A stretch of DNA of 62,631 bases from Bacteroidota bacterium (GTDB lineage: Bacteria; Bacteroidota; Ignavibacteria; Palsa-1295), in NCBI GenBank assembly GCA_030706385.1, contig JAUZOQ010000007.1:1-62631 (forward strand), read 5' to 3'. Of this stretch, positions 1-8,092 are shown in pieces. The notes under the pieces were generated by a model. That model ran no database searches. It saw only the letters and a program-made list of their open reading frames with translations, and had not been told where the DNA came from. Both the position numbers and the translations under genes were made by a program. The stretch's first letter is position 1, and every line of letters begins with the position of its first letter.

Positions 1-278
1 GGATCCGGAAAGCTCTCGGAGCGACACGGGCGAGCATTACTTCACAGTTCCTTACGGAGTCAACCGTACTCTGCCTTATTGGTGGAATTATCGGCATCAT
101 CCTGGGAATTGCGTTTGGTAACATCGTAGCGATCTTCATGCATGCATCGGTCTATATACCGTATCTGTGGGTTGTCATAGGATTGCTTGTCTGTACTTTT
201 GTGGGAATCGTCTTTGGCCTCTACCCGGCAATCAAAGCGGCAAAAATGGATCCGATCGACGCGCTGCGTTTCGAATAG
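1..278 (+). CDS. C-terminal fragment of a MacB/FtsX-type ABC transporter permease (partial)
   Basis: Reading frame open from the window edge to the TAG at 276-278, about 91 residues. It begins IRKALGAT and ends YPAIKAAKMDPIDALRFE, the hallmark C-terminus of MacB/LolC/FtsX-family permeases, where a cytoplasmic KALGA motif is followed by two membrane segments (about residues 20-45 and 55-75 here). Such permeases pair with an ATPase to move lipoproteins, peptides or drugs mechanically across the envelope. The partner ATPase and the 5' part lie outside the window. Family call is secure, exact substrate unknown. Confidence 0.85.
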   Translation, partial: IRKALGATRASITSQFLTESTVLCLIGGIIGIILGIAFGNIVAIFMHASVYIPYLWVVIGLLVCTFVGIVFGLYPAIKAAKMDPIDALRFE

Positions 279-320
279 TCGGGATTGCTTTCAGTATCCT
301 TTCCCGTTAGCAATACAAGG

Positions 321-2372
321 ATGTCTACTCCAAGATCATTTTGGATCTCGCTTTTTTTTCTTATGATATGCATAAGCGATTCTGCGTATGCTCAATGGAA
401 AAAGATCTCTCAGTTCCGGGATCAGGTCACAACTATTTATTTCCTCGACCAGATCGGACATTCTGAAATTGGATATCTTGGCCTTTATAACGGTGAACTT
501 TGGCGCAGCCAGGATGCCGGAAACTCCTGGCAGCAGGTTTTTACCGATCCCTTCGCTTTGATGATATCCGACATAACCTTTAAGGATAGCTTAACTGGCT
601 GGTTCGTGAACTTCACAGGAGGCAGGGCGGGAATTGCGTATATCTATCAAACTACCGATGCCGGGAATACCTGGCAGCAAACAACGACGAGTGGAAGCCT
701 CTTCTCATCAATCTATTGCCAGCCGCAATCGAAGATGTTGTTTTATTCCGAGTGGAGCACTGGCGGGTTTTTCTCCACGGACGATGGGATAAGTTGGACG
801 CAGTTCTCGAACCGTACACCACTGAACGGCTATGCATTTACCGATCAACTTGATGGAATCGTAAGTTTTGCCGGAGTCAGTTCATCGACCGTGCTAACTA
901 CGACGACGGGCGGAAGTTCTTGGCAGCTACAAACGATTATTCCATCGGCATGCTGGCAGCCCGCTGCAAAACCCGGCACAGCGACATTCTTCATGTTTAG
1001 TGAGTACACTCATAGTCTCACACGCTCCGATGATCTCGGGCAGTCATGGAATACGGTCAGTACCTTAGATGTGCCGATCGGAGGCAGAGGTGGTTTGGAA
1101 TTTACCGGCTGCCTGCGCATAAATAGCTGCGGAGAATTTTTCACTCAATCGACGAGCACCGGATTCTTTTCTTCTTCCGATGAAGGAATATCCTGGCAAT
1201 CCATTGCAGGCCCATCCAACGAAGCGGATACGCGGTTTTGGATCAATGGTAAAAATGTTTTCGCCGGAGATTTCAAAGGCGGACTCTGGATGTATCGGAG
1301 TAAGCCTTCGATCCTGACCACTCAGACAGGAGTAACCGATCTCCTTTCTCAGGATTGCTCCGGAATCGACACCCTCATTCTTCTGAATGTTTTGACTGAA
1401 TGCGCTCAGGAAGTCGACTCGATCGCCGTCGTATCGCTAAATGGGAGTTCGGCATTTTCTCTTGGCACGGAAGGTGTTATCCCTAGATCATTCCTCAAGC
1501 GGGATTCAGTTCTGGTCATGTATCGGCCGGTGGGACTTAGCAATGACACAGCCACACTGTTTCTTCGATTCTTTTTTGGCGGTATTGAAACCGATACCAT
1601 TTTGAGTTTCTTGGGGACGTCTCGAGTTCAATCGCCTTTCGCTCCTGAGTTAAGCTATGATCTTGGTGCAAGGCAAGCTCTGGTGCAGCCTGGAAAAGAT
1701 ACCACTGTTAATTTTTCGCTATCGGCCGACGTTCCAGCCGCATCGGCATTCGATTCTCTTTCGTTCGATCTCGGATTCACTCCCGATATGCTGAAACTCG
1801 ACGACACGAAAGCTGCAACGGGTTGGAATATTACAGCTACTGAACTGCGCCCGGGAGTATGGAATTTTCACTTTTACAATCCGTTGCATCTCGGAATTAC
1901 GGCGAATCAAGCACTTGCTTTTTTCCACTTTTCATCGTACTTGAATCGAGATTCGATATCGCAAGTCACCGTGAGCTCGGGGCAGGTGTTTTACGACCCG
2001 AAGCGTCCGAAAGGCTGCCCAATTGAATCATTTCCGCAGGATGATAGCATAGCTATCGCTGCAGCGGATATCTGCGGAGATTCCAGCCTTCGACAGTTTC
2101 TCTTGACAGGCAAAGCGGTGACCCGGATCGTTTCGATCCGACCTAATCCTGCTTCAAGCGAGATCGAAGTTGAAGTAGAATCCCCCACAATGCAAAACGC
2201 TGAGGTTCTGATCTATGATGAACTGGGAATCCGGCAATTCGGGAAAAACTATACCTTGCAAGGAAAAACGAGACTTGATCTATCAACAGGATCACTTGCT
2301 GCGGGAAAATATCACTTGATCATCAGATCGATGAGAGGATCGGTAACTTCAGAGTTTATCAAGATCAATTAA
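321..2372 (+). CDS. Secreted protein with YCF48/BNR-like propeller, cohesin-like domain and type IX sorting domain
   Basis: The ATG at 321 was chosen over an upstream TTG (285) because it gives a clean signal peptide (MSTPRSFW... ending SAYA, cleavage near residue 24). Residues about 30-330 contain repeated YCF48/sialidase-like blades (S.DxGxsWxQ motifs such as SQDAGNSWQQ and TTDAGNTWQQ). Residues about 455-570 resemble a cohesin/dockerin-partner beta-sandwich (FDSLSFDLGFTPDML...). The last 80 residues (IRPNPASSEIEVEV ... GKYHLIIRS) are a Por/T9SS type A sorting domain. Such proteins are exported by Sec, cross the outer membrane by the type IX system and are anchored or released outside. The specific role is unknown. 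It follows the permease fragment by 42 bases. Confidence 0.8.
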   Translation: MSTPRSFWISLFFLMICISDSAYAQWKKISQFRDQVTTIYFLDQIGHSEIGYLGLYNGELWRSQDAGNSWQQVFTDPFALMISDITFKDSLTGWFVNFTGGRAGIAYIYQTTDAGNTWQQTTTSGSLFSSIYCQPQSKMLFYSEWSTGGFFSTDDGISWTQFSNRTPLNGYAFTDQLDGIVSFAGVSSSTVLTTTTGGSSWQLQTIIPSACWQPAAKPGTATFFMFSEYTHSLTRSDDLGQSWNTVSTLDVPIGGRGGLEFTGCLRINSCGEFFTQSTSTGFFSSSDEGISWQSIAGPSNEADTRFWINGKNVFAGDFKGGLWMYRSKPSILTTQTGVTDLLSQDCSGIDTLILLNVLTECAQEVDSIAVVSLNGSSAFSLGTEGVIPRSFLKRDSVLVMYRPVGLSNDTATLFLRFFFGGIETDTILSFLGTSRVQSPFAPELSYDLGARQALVQPGKDTTVNFSLSADVPAASAFDSLSFDLGFTPDMLKLDDTKAATGWNITATELRPGVWNFHFYNPLHLGITANQALAFFHFSSYLNRDSISQVTVSSGQVFYDPKRPKGCPIESFPQDDSIAIAAADICGDSSLRQFLLTGKAVTRIVSIRPNPASSEIEVEVESPTMQNAEVLIYDELGIRQFGKNYTLQGKTRLDLSTGSLAAGKYHLIIRSMRGSVTSEFIKIN

Positions 2373-2416
2373 CTTTCTGTCGAATCCCACCTGCAAAACT
2401 CGTAGATTTGCCGAAG

Positions 2417-4129
2417 ATGCAACTTGCCACAAAATTACGAACACGGCTTCTTCTCATCCTCTCCGGAGTACTATTTGCCATTTCATTTCCTCCGTTCGGA
2501 CTCTTGGGAGGTTTCGCAGCATTCCTCGCCATCGTTCCGCTTCTCGTTGCTCTGGAAGACACAACGAGGCTTCGCAATGCCTTTACCCGCGGCTATCTTG
2601 CAATGTTTGTCTTGACCTTAGCCGCTACCTATTGGGTCGGAGGGTGGAAAGGCGAGGGAAGTGTCGATCCGTTTCTGATGGTGGCAGGGATTGCCCTGGA
2701 TTTTATTCATCCGATCTTTCTCATTGTTCCGGTCTTGCTCTACGACGTCACTCGCCGGAGGTTCGGACGGATCGCTGCACTCGTCGCATTACCAATCTAC
2801 TGGATCGGTTTTGAGTATTGGCATTCAACCGGCGATTTCGCATTTCCATGGTTATCGCTCTACAATACACAAACCTATAATACGGCCTATATTCAATTTA
2901 TTGAATTTACCGGAAGCTATGGACTTTCGCTCGTCATTCTGATCGTCAATATTCTCCTTTATGTAACGATCAGATTCAATGTAATCTTTGGCAAGCCCGT
3001 TGCCACAGCTGCTGCAATGACGGGAATGAAGAAACATGCGAAGGCGATTTGCCTATCTGTGGTTGGAATGCTCATTCTTCTTCCATATCTCTATGGCATC
3101 TGGGCTCTTTCCGGGATACCGACGACGGAGCCCAAATCCTATCCGCGATGGATCGGTGTGACGATCATCCAACCGAATATTAATCCATGGGATAAATGGT
3201 CGACCGGAACACAGGCGATAACCGATTCGATGGAGCGAGCAACACGATCGGCACTGAGAGATAGCTCGATCAGGAGTGACTTAATTCTGTGGCCCGAAAC
3301 TGCCATTACCTATCCCATCACCCTTCCCTGGAGGAAGAACGATCTGCGTGATCTTTATCACTTTGTCGATCAGATCGGAAAACCAATATTGACAGGCATT
3401 CCCGATAGGGAAGAGTATTTCAAGGGGAAAGACTCGATTCCTGATGATGCAAAAAAATCGGGCGACCCATCACTTTTTCATCGTGACTGGAATTCAGCGA
3501 TGCTCTTCGGAAAAGATCTCTCTGGGAAATTTTATTACCAACGATACCATAAGCAAAAACTCGTTCCGTTCGGTGAAGCCGTGCCTTTTGTTGAAGAACT
3601 TCCGTTTCTTGGAGATCTCTTTCAGTGGGGCGTAGGCTTGGGAAGCTGGAATCACGGGCAAGGCTATGATTTTTTTCGTATGCCTTTTGTAGGACAACTA
3701 CGAACTGCACCGGATACGGCAAAAATATGCACGATGATCTGTTATGAATCCGTGTATCCTTCTTATGTTAGGGAGTTCGTTCGCAGCGGCGCGGAGATCA
3801 TTGCAGTGATCACGAACGATGGTTGGTACGGAAAAAGCTCGGGGCCATACCAGCATAACCGTTTTGCGATCCTACGAGCGGTTGAGAACAGACGATGGAT
3901 CATTCGTTCTGCCAATACGGGAATTTCATCCGTCATTGACGATAAGGGAAGAATTGTCGAAGAAAGACCTCTGTTTGAAAGCGCTTCGATCACAAGAAAA
4001 ATACCACTCTTGAGAGAAGAGACGCTTTACACCAGGCTCGGAGATTTTATTGCTCTTCCCTGCGAATGGGCAAGCGGTGGAATGACCCTGATGTTTATCT
4101 TCCTGCGACTTAAGAGAAAAAAGAAATAA
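2417..4129 (+). CDS. lnt: Apolipoprotein N-acyltransferase
   Basis: Transfers an acyl chain from phospholipid to the N-terminal Cys amine of lipoproteins at the inner membrane. The N-terminal half has six or more hydrophobic segments (first one SGVLFAISFPPFGLLGG). The C-terminal nitrilase-like domain carries the catalytic triad, numbered from the first possible codon (TTG at 2408): Glu297 in LILWPETAI, Lys384 in HKQKLVPFGE, Cys446 in MICYESVYP. The length of 570 residues is slightly longer than the family's usual 500-530. I prefer ATG 2417 to the TTG three codons upstream. A TAGATTTG box lies only 6 bases before this ATG. The window encodes several lipoproteins that would be substrates. It is followed 9 bases later by the PAP2 gene. 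Confidence 0.93.
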   Translation: MQLATKLRTRLLLILSGVLFAISFPPFGLLGGFAAFLAIVPLLVALEDTTRLRNAFTRGYLAMFVLTLAATYWVGGWKGEGSVDPFLMVAGIALDFIHPIFLIVPVLLYDVTRRRFGRIAALVALPIYWIGFEYWHSTGDFAFPWLSLYNTQTYNTAYIQFIEFTGSYGLSLVILIVNILLYVTIRFNVIFGKPVATAAAMTGMKKHAKAICLSVVGMLILLPYLYGIWALSGIPTTEPKSYPRWIGVTIIQPNINPWDKWSTGTQAITDSMERATRSALRDSSIRSDLILWPETAITYPITLPWRKNDLRDLYHFVDQIGKPILTGIPDREEYFKGKDSIPDDAKKSGDPSLFHRDWNSAMLFGKDLSGKFYYQRYHKQKLVPFGEAVPFVEELPFLGDLFQWGVGLGSWNHGQGYDFFRMPFVGQLRTAPDTAKICTMICYESVYPSYVREFVRSGAEIIAVITNDGWYGKSSGPYQHNRFAILRAVENRRWIIRSANTGISSVIDDKGRIVEERPLFESASITRKIPLLREETLYTRLGDFIALPCEWASGGMTLMFIFLRLKRKKK

Positions 4130-4138
4130 CGTGTACCA

Positions 4139-4723
4139 ATGAATCCATTCGATTTTGCAATACTTCAGTTTATCAACGTAACCCTTTCGGCACCATGGCT
4201 GGATCATGCGATGATATTCCTTACAAATGTGCGCAACTGGGTGCCGGTATATATTGTCGCATTTGCATTCGTCATTTTCAAGTATAAATGGACTGGGGTG
4301 AGAATGGTCGTCGCCTGTCTTCTTCTGGTTGGACTTACGGATCTTCTGACCAATAGAATTCTTAAAGAGATCGTTGCGCGTCCGCGCCCCTGTTCCTTGC
4401 TTGCCGATCCGAGCGGAGCGTATTCCTGGATCCGAACACCCGATGGAGTCAGGCTTGGTTATAGCTTCCCATCTTCCCATGCTGTAAACAATTTTGCGGG
4501 AGTCGTTTTTTTTATTCTCCTGTTTCCGAAGGTGAAGAAATTACTGTGGCTCTTTGTGCCGGCTACGATCGTTGCGCTGACACGGATATATCTCGGATTG
4601 CACTATCCATCGGATGTATTCACAGGTATGCTGATCGGAGCCGCCGCAGGTTGGGGATTTGCCAAGCTTTTTGGAGTCGTCGAGAAGAAATACTTCTCAC
4701 TTTCGAAAATAGAGACTTCGTAA
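4139..4723 (+). CDS. PAP2-family membrane phosphatase (undecaprenyl-diphosphatase-like)
   Basis: Integral membrane phosphatase with the three PAP2 motifs: K76 with R83-P84 (KEIVARPRP), PSSH at 111-114, and R149 to H155 to D159 (RIYLGLHYPSD). Five hydrophobic segments surround them. Members dephosphorylate polyprenyl diphosphates, lipid A phosphates or phosphatidic acid on the periplasmic face. It starts 9 bases after lnt, so it is probably cotranscribed. It could recycle undecaprenyl pyrophosphate. A role on polyprenyl-phosphoribose is possible because a DPPR-synthase-like gene lies at 38878, but this is speculation. Confidence 0.85.
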   Translation: MNPFDFAILQFINVTLSAPWLDHAMIFLTNVRNWVPVYIVAFAFVIFKYKWTGVRMVVACLLLVGLTDLLTNRILKEIVARPRPCSLLADPSGAYSWIRTPDGVRLGYSFPSSHAVNNFAGVVFFILLFPKVKKLLWLFVPATIVALTRIYLGLHYPSDVFTGMLIGAAAGWGFAKLFGVVEKKYFSLSKIETS

Positions 4724-4746
4724 CGGGATCGCATCAGATGTAGATT

Positions 4747-5133
4747 ATGAAAAAGATCGTTCTAATTCTTTGTGTTATAGTATTTTCCGTCGGTTCAGGA
4801 TATGGAAAAAAGGATCCGGCTCCGAAGACGTGGTCGGGGTATCTGATGGATAAGATGTGCTCAAAGCGAATGGTCGGTAAGCATGAGAAAATGGCCAAGC
4901 ATTCCAAGACCTGTTTGACAGAGGAAACTTGCGCAGCAACCGGCTACGGCATCATGATAGAGAAGAAATTCATACCTTTTGACGAGCAGGGAAACATTCT
5001 TGCTGCCAAATACCTGGCAACAGCAAAGAAAGAAAGCGATTTTCAGATCGAAGTGACGGGTAAACTAAGCAAGAACAAGATCATCGTGAAGGAGTTGAAA
5101 GAGAAGGATCTTCTCTCAGTAGCAAAGCCTTGA
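4747..5133 (+). CDS. Small secreted Cys-containing protein, unknown function
   Basis: 128 residues with a signal peptide (MKKIVLILCVIVFSVGSGYG). The mature part begins with a GYLMDKMC motif, then HSKTC and EETCAATGYGIM, and ends with a small beta domain (FDEQGNILAAKYL ... FQIEVTGKL). Short exported proteins with this GxLxDxxC...C...CxxxGY pattern occur widely in Acidobacteria and Bacteroidota, without an assigned function that I know. Three spaced Cys plus His suggest metal binding or disulfides. It is 23 bases after the PAP2 gene and converges on the minus-strand lipoprotein operon with only 15 bases between stops. Confidence 0.7.
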   Translation: MKKIVLILCVIVFSVGSGYGKKDPAPKTWSGYLMDKMCSKRMVGKHEKMAKHSKTCLTEETCAATGYGIMIEKKFIPFDEQGNILAAKYLATAKKESDFQIEVTGKLSKNKIIVKELKEKDLLSVAKP

Positions 5134-5148
5134 GTTCGCCTCCGGAAG

Positions 5149-6558
5149 CTATTTATACGCGGCCTTTACGTCGATCGAATATGCCGGAAGCTCCTGAATT
5201 GAAATAATCTTTCTTGTTTTGCAATCAATAACAACATACGAAGATTCGGGTAACCCTCCCGTCTCATGATGATGTGCTCCACCTGCTGAAAATTCGCATG
5301 CAACATAGGCAAATGCTCCATCGGGAGTGATCGTCACTGCGTGCGGGTTTTGGCTGACGCTATCGATCTCAGTGATCAGCTGATTGGTCGAAGTGCTGAT
5401 CACATGGATAGAATTCGTGCCCCAGGTTACAACCCATAGCTCCGATCCATCGGGCGAGAGAGCCTCACCCCATGGAAAATTATTGACTGGAATCCTTGCT
5501 TTGATCGTATCTTTCACGAGATCGAAGACGACAACTTCATGAGTATTATTACACGTTACGTACAACGTTTTCGAATCGGATGATACGACGACTTTCTGTG
5601 GCAGATATTTGCGTACGTACTTCGAGGTTACTGGCACGATGACATCCGCTCCTAGCGGAAGGCATCCCATGACGGAGTCATTCTTTGTATCGATGCGAAG
5701 AACGTTATCGGAGCCATGACCGCAGATATAAGCATACTTTCCGTCGGGCGAGACTGCAACACTGAAAGGATCGATGATAAGAGGCGAGGAGATCGTCTTC
5801 GACATCGTCATCGAAACCGGATCGAAAACTCCAAACCTGTTTCCAGCATACGATTCATCGGTAACATATCCCTTGCTGCCATCGGGAGTCAGCGCGATCT
5901 CCGATGGTACTAAGTTTGACTTGAACTCACCGAGCTGTGAATAGGTGGCGATATCATATTTCCTTATGATTCCGTTCGCACCTGCCATGGCAACAATACA
6001 TGACTTGAAATCCGGCATCACTTCGATCGCAGCTGGGAGGTAGCCGGTTCCAGCCGAGAGAATGCGTACCAATCGCTTTGTATCGGCATCGACGACACTG
6101 AGCATGTTCTCGCTTTGATTAGCGATAAATATCCGCTTCGTAACGTCATCATAGGGCACTTTCCCTTGTGCGCTCTTGGCGCCTTGGTTGATCCAGGTAA
6201 AGATCGTAGCCTGATCGGCATCAGAGAGGGGGTTGCGGGCCAGCGGCATCGTAGGTATTATAACGGGCCCTAGATTCGAGTTTGTATTCACATGACCGAA
6301 AAGATGGCTCTTGACTGCGGTGAATGGGATCACTTCATTAAAATACACACTGCCCTTTGTCATCGCATCCCAGGACGAAAGCGTGAGATGTGTATTTTGA
6401 GGAGTAGGGCCGCTATGGCAATCGCCCCCTAAGCAATTTGCCTGAATGATGCTACTTACGTTCGACGGAAAATTATCTACAACCGTTGGGCCCGTTGAAG
6501 TAGTCTTACATGATGAAACGGCGAGACAGAATAATATGAGAAGGGCAATATGGCGCAT
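5149..6558 (-). CDS. Lipoprotein with cytochrome c-like head (CX4CH) and YVTN-type beta-propeller
   Basis: A signal peptide with lipobox ends at Cys17 (CLAVSSC). Residues about 28-128 resemble a small cytochrome c-type domain: C42-L-G-G-D-C47-H48, a downstream Met104 in IPTMPLARNPLS and the helix TIFTWINQGA typical of these heads. The spacing is CX4CH rather than CXXCH, so heme attachment is uncertain. Residues about 135-465 form a YncE/YVTN-style seven-bladed propeller (VVDADTKRLVRIL, LTPDGSKGYVTD, SPDGKYAYICG, SPDGSELWVVTW and similar). The start ATG overlaps the upstream gene's TAA by one base (TAATG), so translation is probably coupled. Likely periplasm-facing or surface lipoprotein; redox partner unknown. 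Confidence 0.75.
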   Translation of the reverse strand: MRHIALLILFCLAVSSCKTTSTGPTVVDNFPSNVSSIIQANCLGGDCHSGPTPQNTHLTLSSWDAMTKGSVYFNEVIPFTAVKSHLFGHVNTNSNLGPVIIPTMPLARNPLSDADQATIFTWINQGAKSAQGKVPYDDVTKRIFIANQSENMLSVVDADTKRLVRILSAGTGYLPAAIEVMPDFKSCIVAMAGANGIIRKYDIATYSQLGEFKSNLVPSEIALTPDGSKGYVTDESYAGNRFGVFDPVSMTMSKTISSPLIIDPFSVAVSPDGKYAYICGHGSDNVLRIDTKNDSVMGCLPLGADVIVPVTSKYVRKYLPQKVVVSSDSKTLYVTCNNTHEVVVFDLVKDTIKARIPVNNFPWGEALSPDGSELWVVTWGTNSIHVISTSTNQLITEIDSVSQNPHAVTITPDGAFAYVACEFSAGGAHHHETGGLPESSYVVIDCKTRKIISIQELPAYSIDVKAAYK

Positions 6559-7544
6559 TAGCGGTGTATGATAAGATTCATGGTCGGGAATTCTGAAGCA
6601 ACGTTTTGTAGGTCGATGGGGGAGAAAGCTTGCGTGGCTGTCGGGATGGTAACTTTTCCGATAATTGCTCCGAAGGGAACACTCGGGCGGCTGCCTTCGG
6701 TGATAGGCTCGATCGTCATCATCACGGTTGTTCTGCCGCTGCGCAGATTGTATACGGGCTGTGTCGAATCTGCCGGATATCTTCCGCCGGGATAGTTGTA
6801 ATGATTATCTTCCGGTTGTGAATCGGGTGGTTCGGTGCCAAAGCCGGCAGGATTGGTGAACGTTCCGTAATAAATATTGAAAGGTGGAAGTGATTTGGTT
6901 GCAGAATCCACTGCCCAGAGGGCATAGTGCCATGGCTCCGGAAGCGTGGGCAAGTTATTTATCCCTGCAGAGGTCTGTGTCTGACTCGTAGCCTTCATAA
7001 TGTAGAGTTCGAGATCATCGGTTGGCTTTCCGGGAGCATTAGCCAAGGTTATCGAAGCGGTCATATCGGTGAAGCCGTAATTCAGGGCATCAAGATTCGT
7101 AGTCTTGAGCGTTACGGTTCCGGTTGACTCTGTTCCGGTAATATCGCCTGCGAGAAACGATGCTCGCGGATCGGAGCCAATCGAATCCGATTTCTCCACC
7201 GAGAGAATTGCGTAGGTAGCGAGCTTAAGAGATTCTCCGAGCCTAGAGAGAAGACCTGTCGTATCGAATCCGACGACCGTACCATCGGAGGATATTCGGA
7301 ATGTCGAGACAAGCTTCTCGACGAAATCTCCATGAAGAACAGGTTGGCCTTTTTGCGAGGTCGATTGCACAGGGAATTCGAGCCACAATGCATAGGATTC
7401 GCTTGAGCGAGATGGATAGAGACCGGATATAGTCATCTCAATACCAGGATTCGCCGGAGTGCTCTCAACACTCGTGCTACTACATCCATAGAAGATGCTG
7501 AGCATAAACAAACTGAAAACTTTCGCGATGTTCGAATTTTGCAT
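6558..7544 (-). CDS. Lipoprotein with two tandem RskA-like (YALW) domains, unknown function
   Basis: The open frame extends upstream through the tRNA-Ala gene, so I start at ATG 7544, which gives a lipoprotein signal peptide (KVFSLFMLSIFYGC). The 328-residue protein holds two similar halves: YALWLEFP ... GDF ... VEKSDSIGSDP ... LAGDIT, and YALWAVDS ... GTF ... IEPITEGSRPS ... IIGKVT. This pattern resembles the periplasmic C-terminal domain of anti-sigma-K factor RskA, without its membrane helix or sigma-binding part. The resemblance is by eye. The gene is directly coupled (TAATG) to the cytochrome/propeller lipoprotein, suggesting a joint envelope role. Confidence 0.6.
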   Translation of the reverse strand: MQNSNIAKVFSLFMLSIFYGCSSTSVESTPANPGIEMTISGLYPSRSSESYALWLEFPVQSTSQKGQPVLHGDFVEKLVSTFRISSDGTVVGFDTTGLLSRLGESLKLATYAILSVEKSDSIGSDPRASFLAGDITGTESTGTVTLKTTNLDALNYGFTDMTASITLANAPGKPTDDLELYIMKATSQTQTSAGINNLPTLPEPWHYALWAVDSATKSLPPFNIYYGTFTNPAGFGTEPPDSQPEDNHYNYPGGRYPADSTQPVYNLRSGRTTVMMTIEPITEGSRPSVPFGAIIGKVTIPTATQAFSPIDLQNVASEFPTMNLIIHR

Positions 7545-7602
7545 GGAATAAATAGAACGCATAAATCGGCAATATAGATCAATAGACACAAAAACTCGAC
7601 CA

Positions 7603-7633
7603 ATAAAAACAAAACGCGGCGTTAAGCCGCGTT
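7603..7633 (-). terminator. Rho-independent terminator of the tRNA-Ile/tRNA-Ala transcript
   Basis: Read on the minus strand, an 8-bp stem (AACGCGGC with GCCGCGTT, 7613-7620 against 7626-7633, five-base loop) is followed by TTTTGTTTTT. It lies 17 bases past the 3' end of tRNA-Ala and separates the tRNA unit from the lipoprotein operon. Confidence 0.85.
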
Positions 7634-7650
7634 CTTTTCCCACATTTTTG

Positions 7651-7723
7651 TGGACCCTAGGAGAGTCGAACTCCTTACCTACTGAATGCAAATCAGTCGC
7701 TCTACCAGATGAGCTAAGGGCCC
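7651..7723 (-). tRNA. tRNA-Ala, anticodon TGC
   Basis: The 73-nt minus-strand cloverleaf begins GGGCCCTTAGCTC and ends CTAGGGTCCA. The anticodon loop TTTGCAT sits on a five-pair stem (ACTGA/TCAGT), giving anticodon TGC. The acceptor stem contains the G3:U70 wobble pair that marks alanine tRNAs. The T arm GGAG-TTCGACT-CTCC is intact. CCA is not encoded. It is the downstream member of an Ile-Ala pair, 61 bases after tRNA-Ile. Confidence 0.96.
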
Positions 7724-7784
7724 CAGTAAACCTATGTCTTGATAACAAAACTCAAAAAACTAGAGCTTTTAAGCTTTACTATCG

Positions 7785-7858
7785 TGGGCCTAAGTGGAGT
7801 TGAACCACTGACCTCCCGCTTATCAGGCGGACGCTCTAACCAACTGAGCTATAGGCCC
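7785..7858 (-). tRNA. tRNA-Ile, anticodon GAT
   Basis: The 74-nt minus-strand cloverleaf begins GGGCCTATAGCTCAG and ends TTAGGCCCA. The anticodon loop CTGATAA on the stem CCGC/GCGG gives GAT, decoding AUC/AUU. T arm AGTGG-TTCAACT-CCACT. CCA is not encoded. First gene of the two-tRNA unit; normally this pair sits in a 16S-23S rRNA spacer, but no rRNA flanks it here. Confidence 0.96.
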
Positions 7859-8092
7859 CTTGGTAAAAGCTTAAAGCAAACGCTCAAAGCTTAAAACAGG
7901 AAGTGCAAAAACGGACAATATCGCGGTACTGTTCCCCTGAACATGCTAAAAGAGAAGAGGATTTGGCATTTGTTGCAAAATATTCTGTAACGATTTTCCT
8001 GCAAAGAGTGTATTTTTACCTCACAATATAGACATTTGCAGCGTAAATCCGCTAATATCGCCATCACAAGCTTTCTCAGCCTCAGTCGATCG

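Noticed and set aside
7545..7748. N-terminal extension of the lipoprotein frame up to 7748
   Set aside because: It runs through the tRNA-Ala gene and terminator; the signal peptide starts at ATG 7544.
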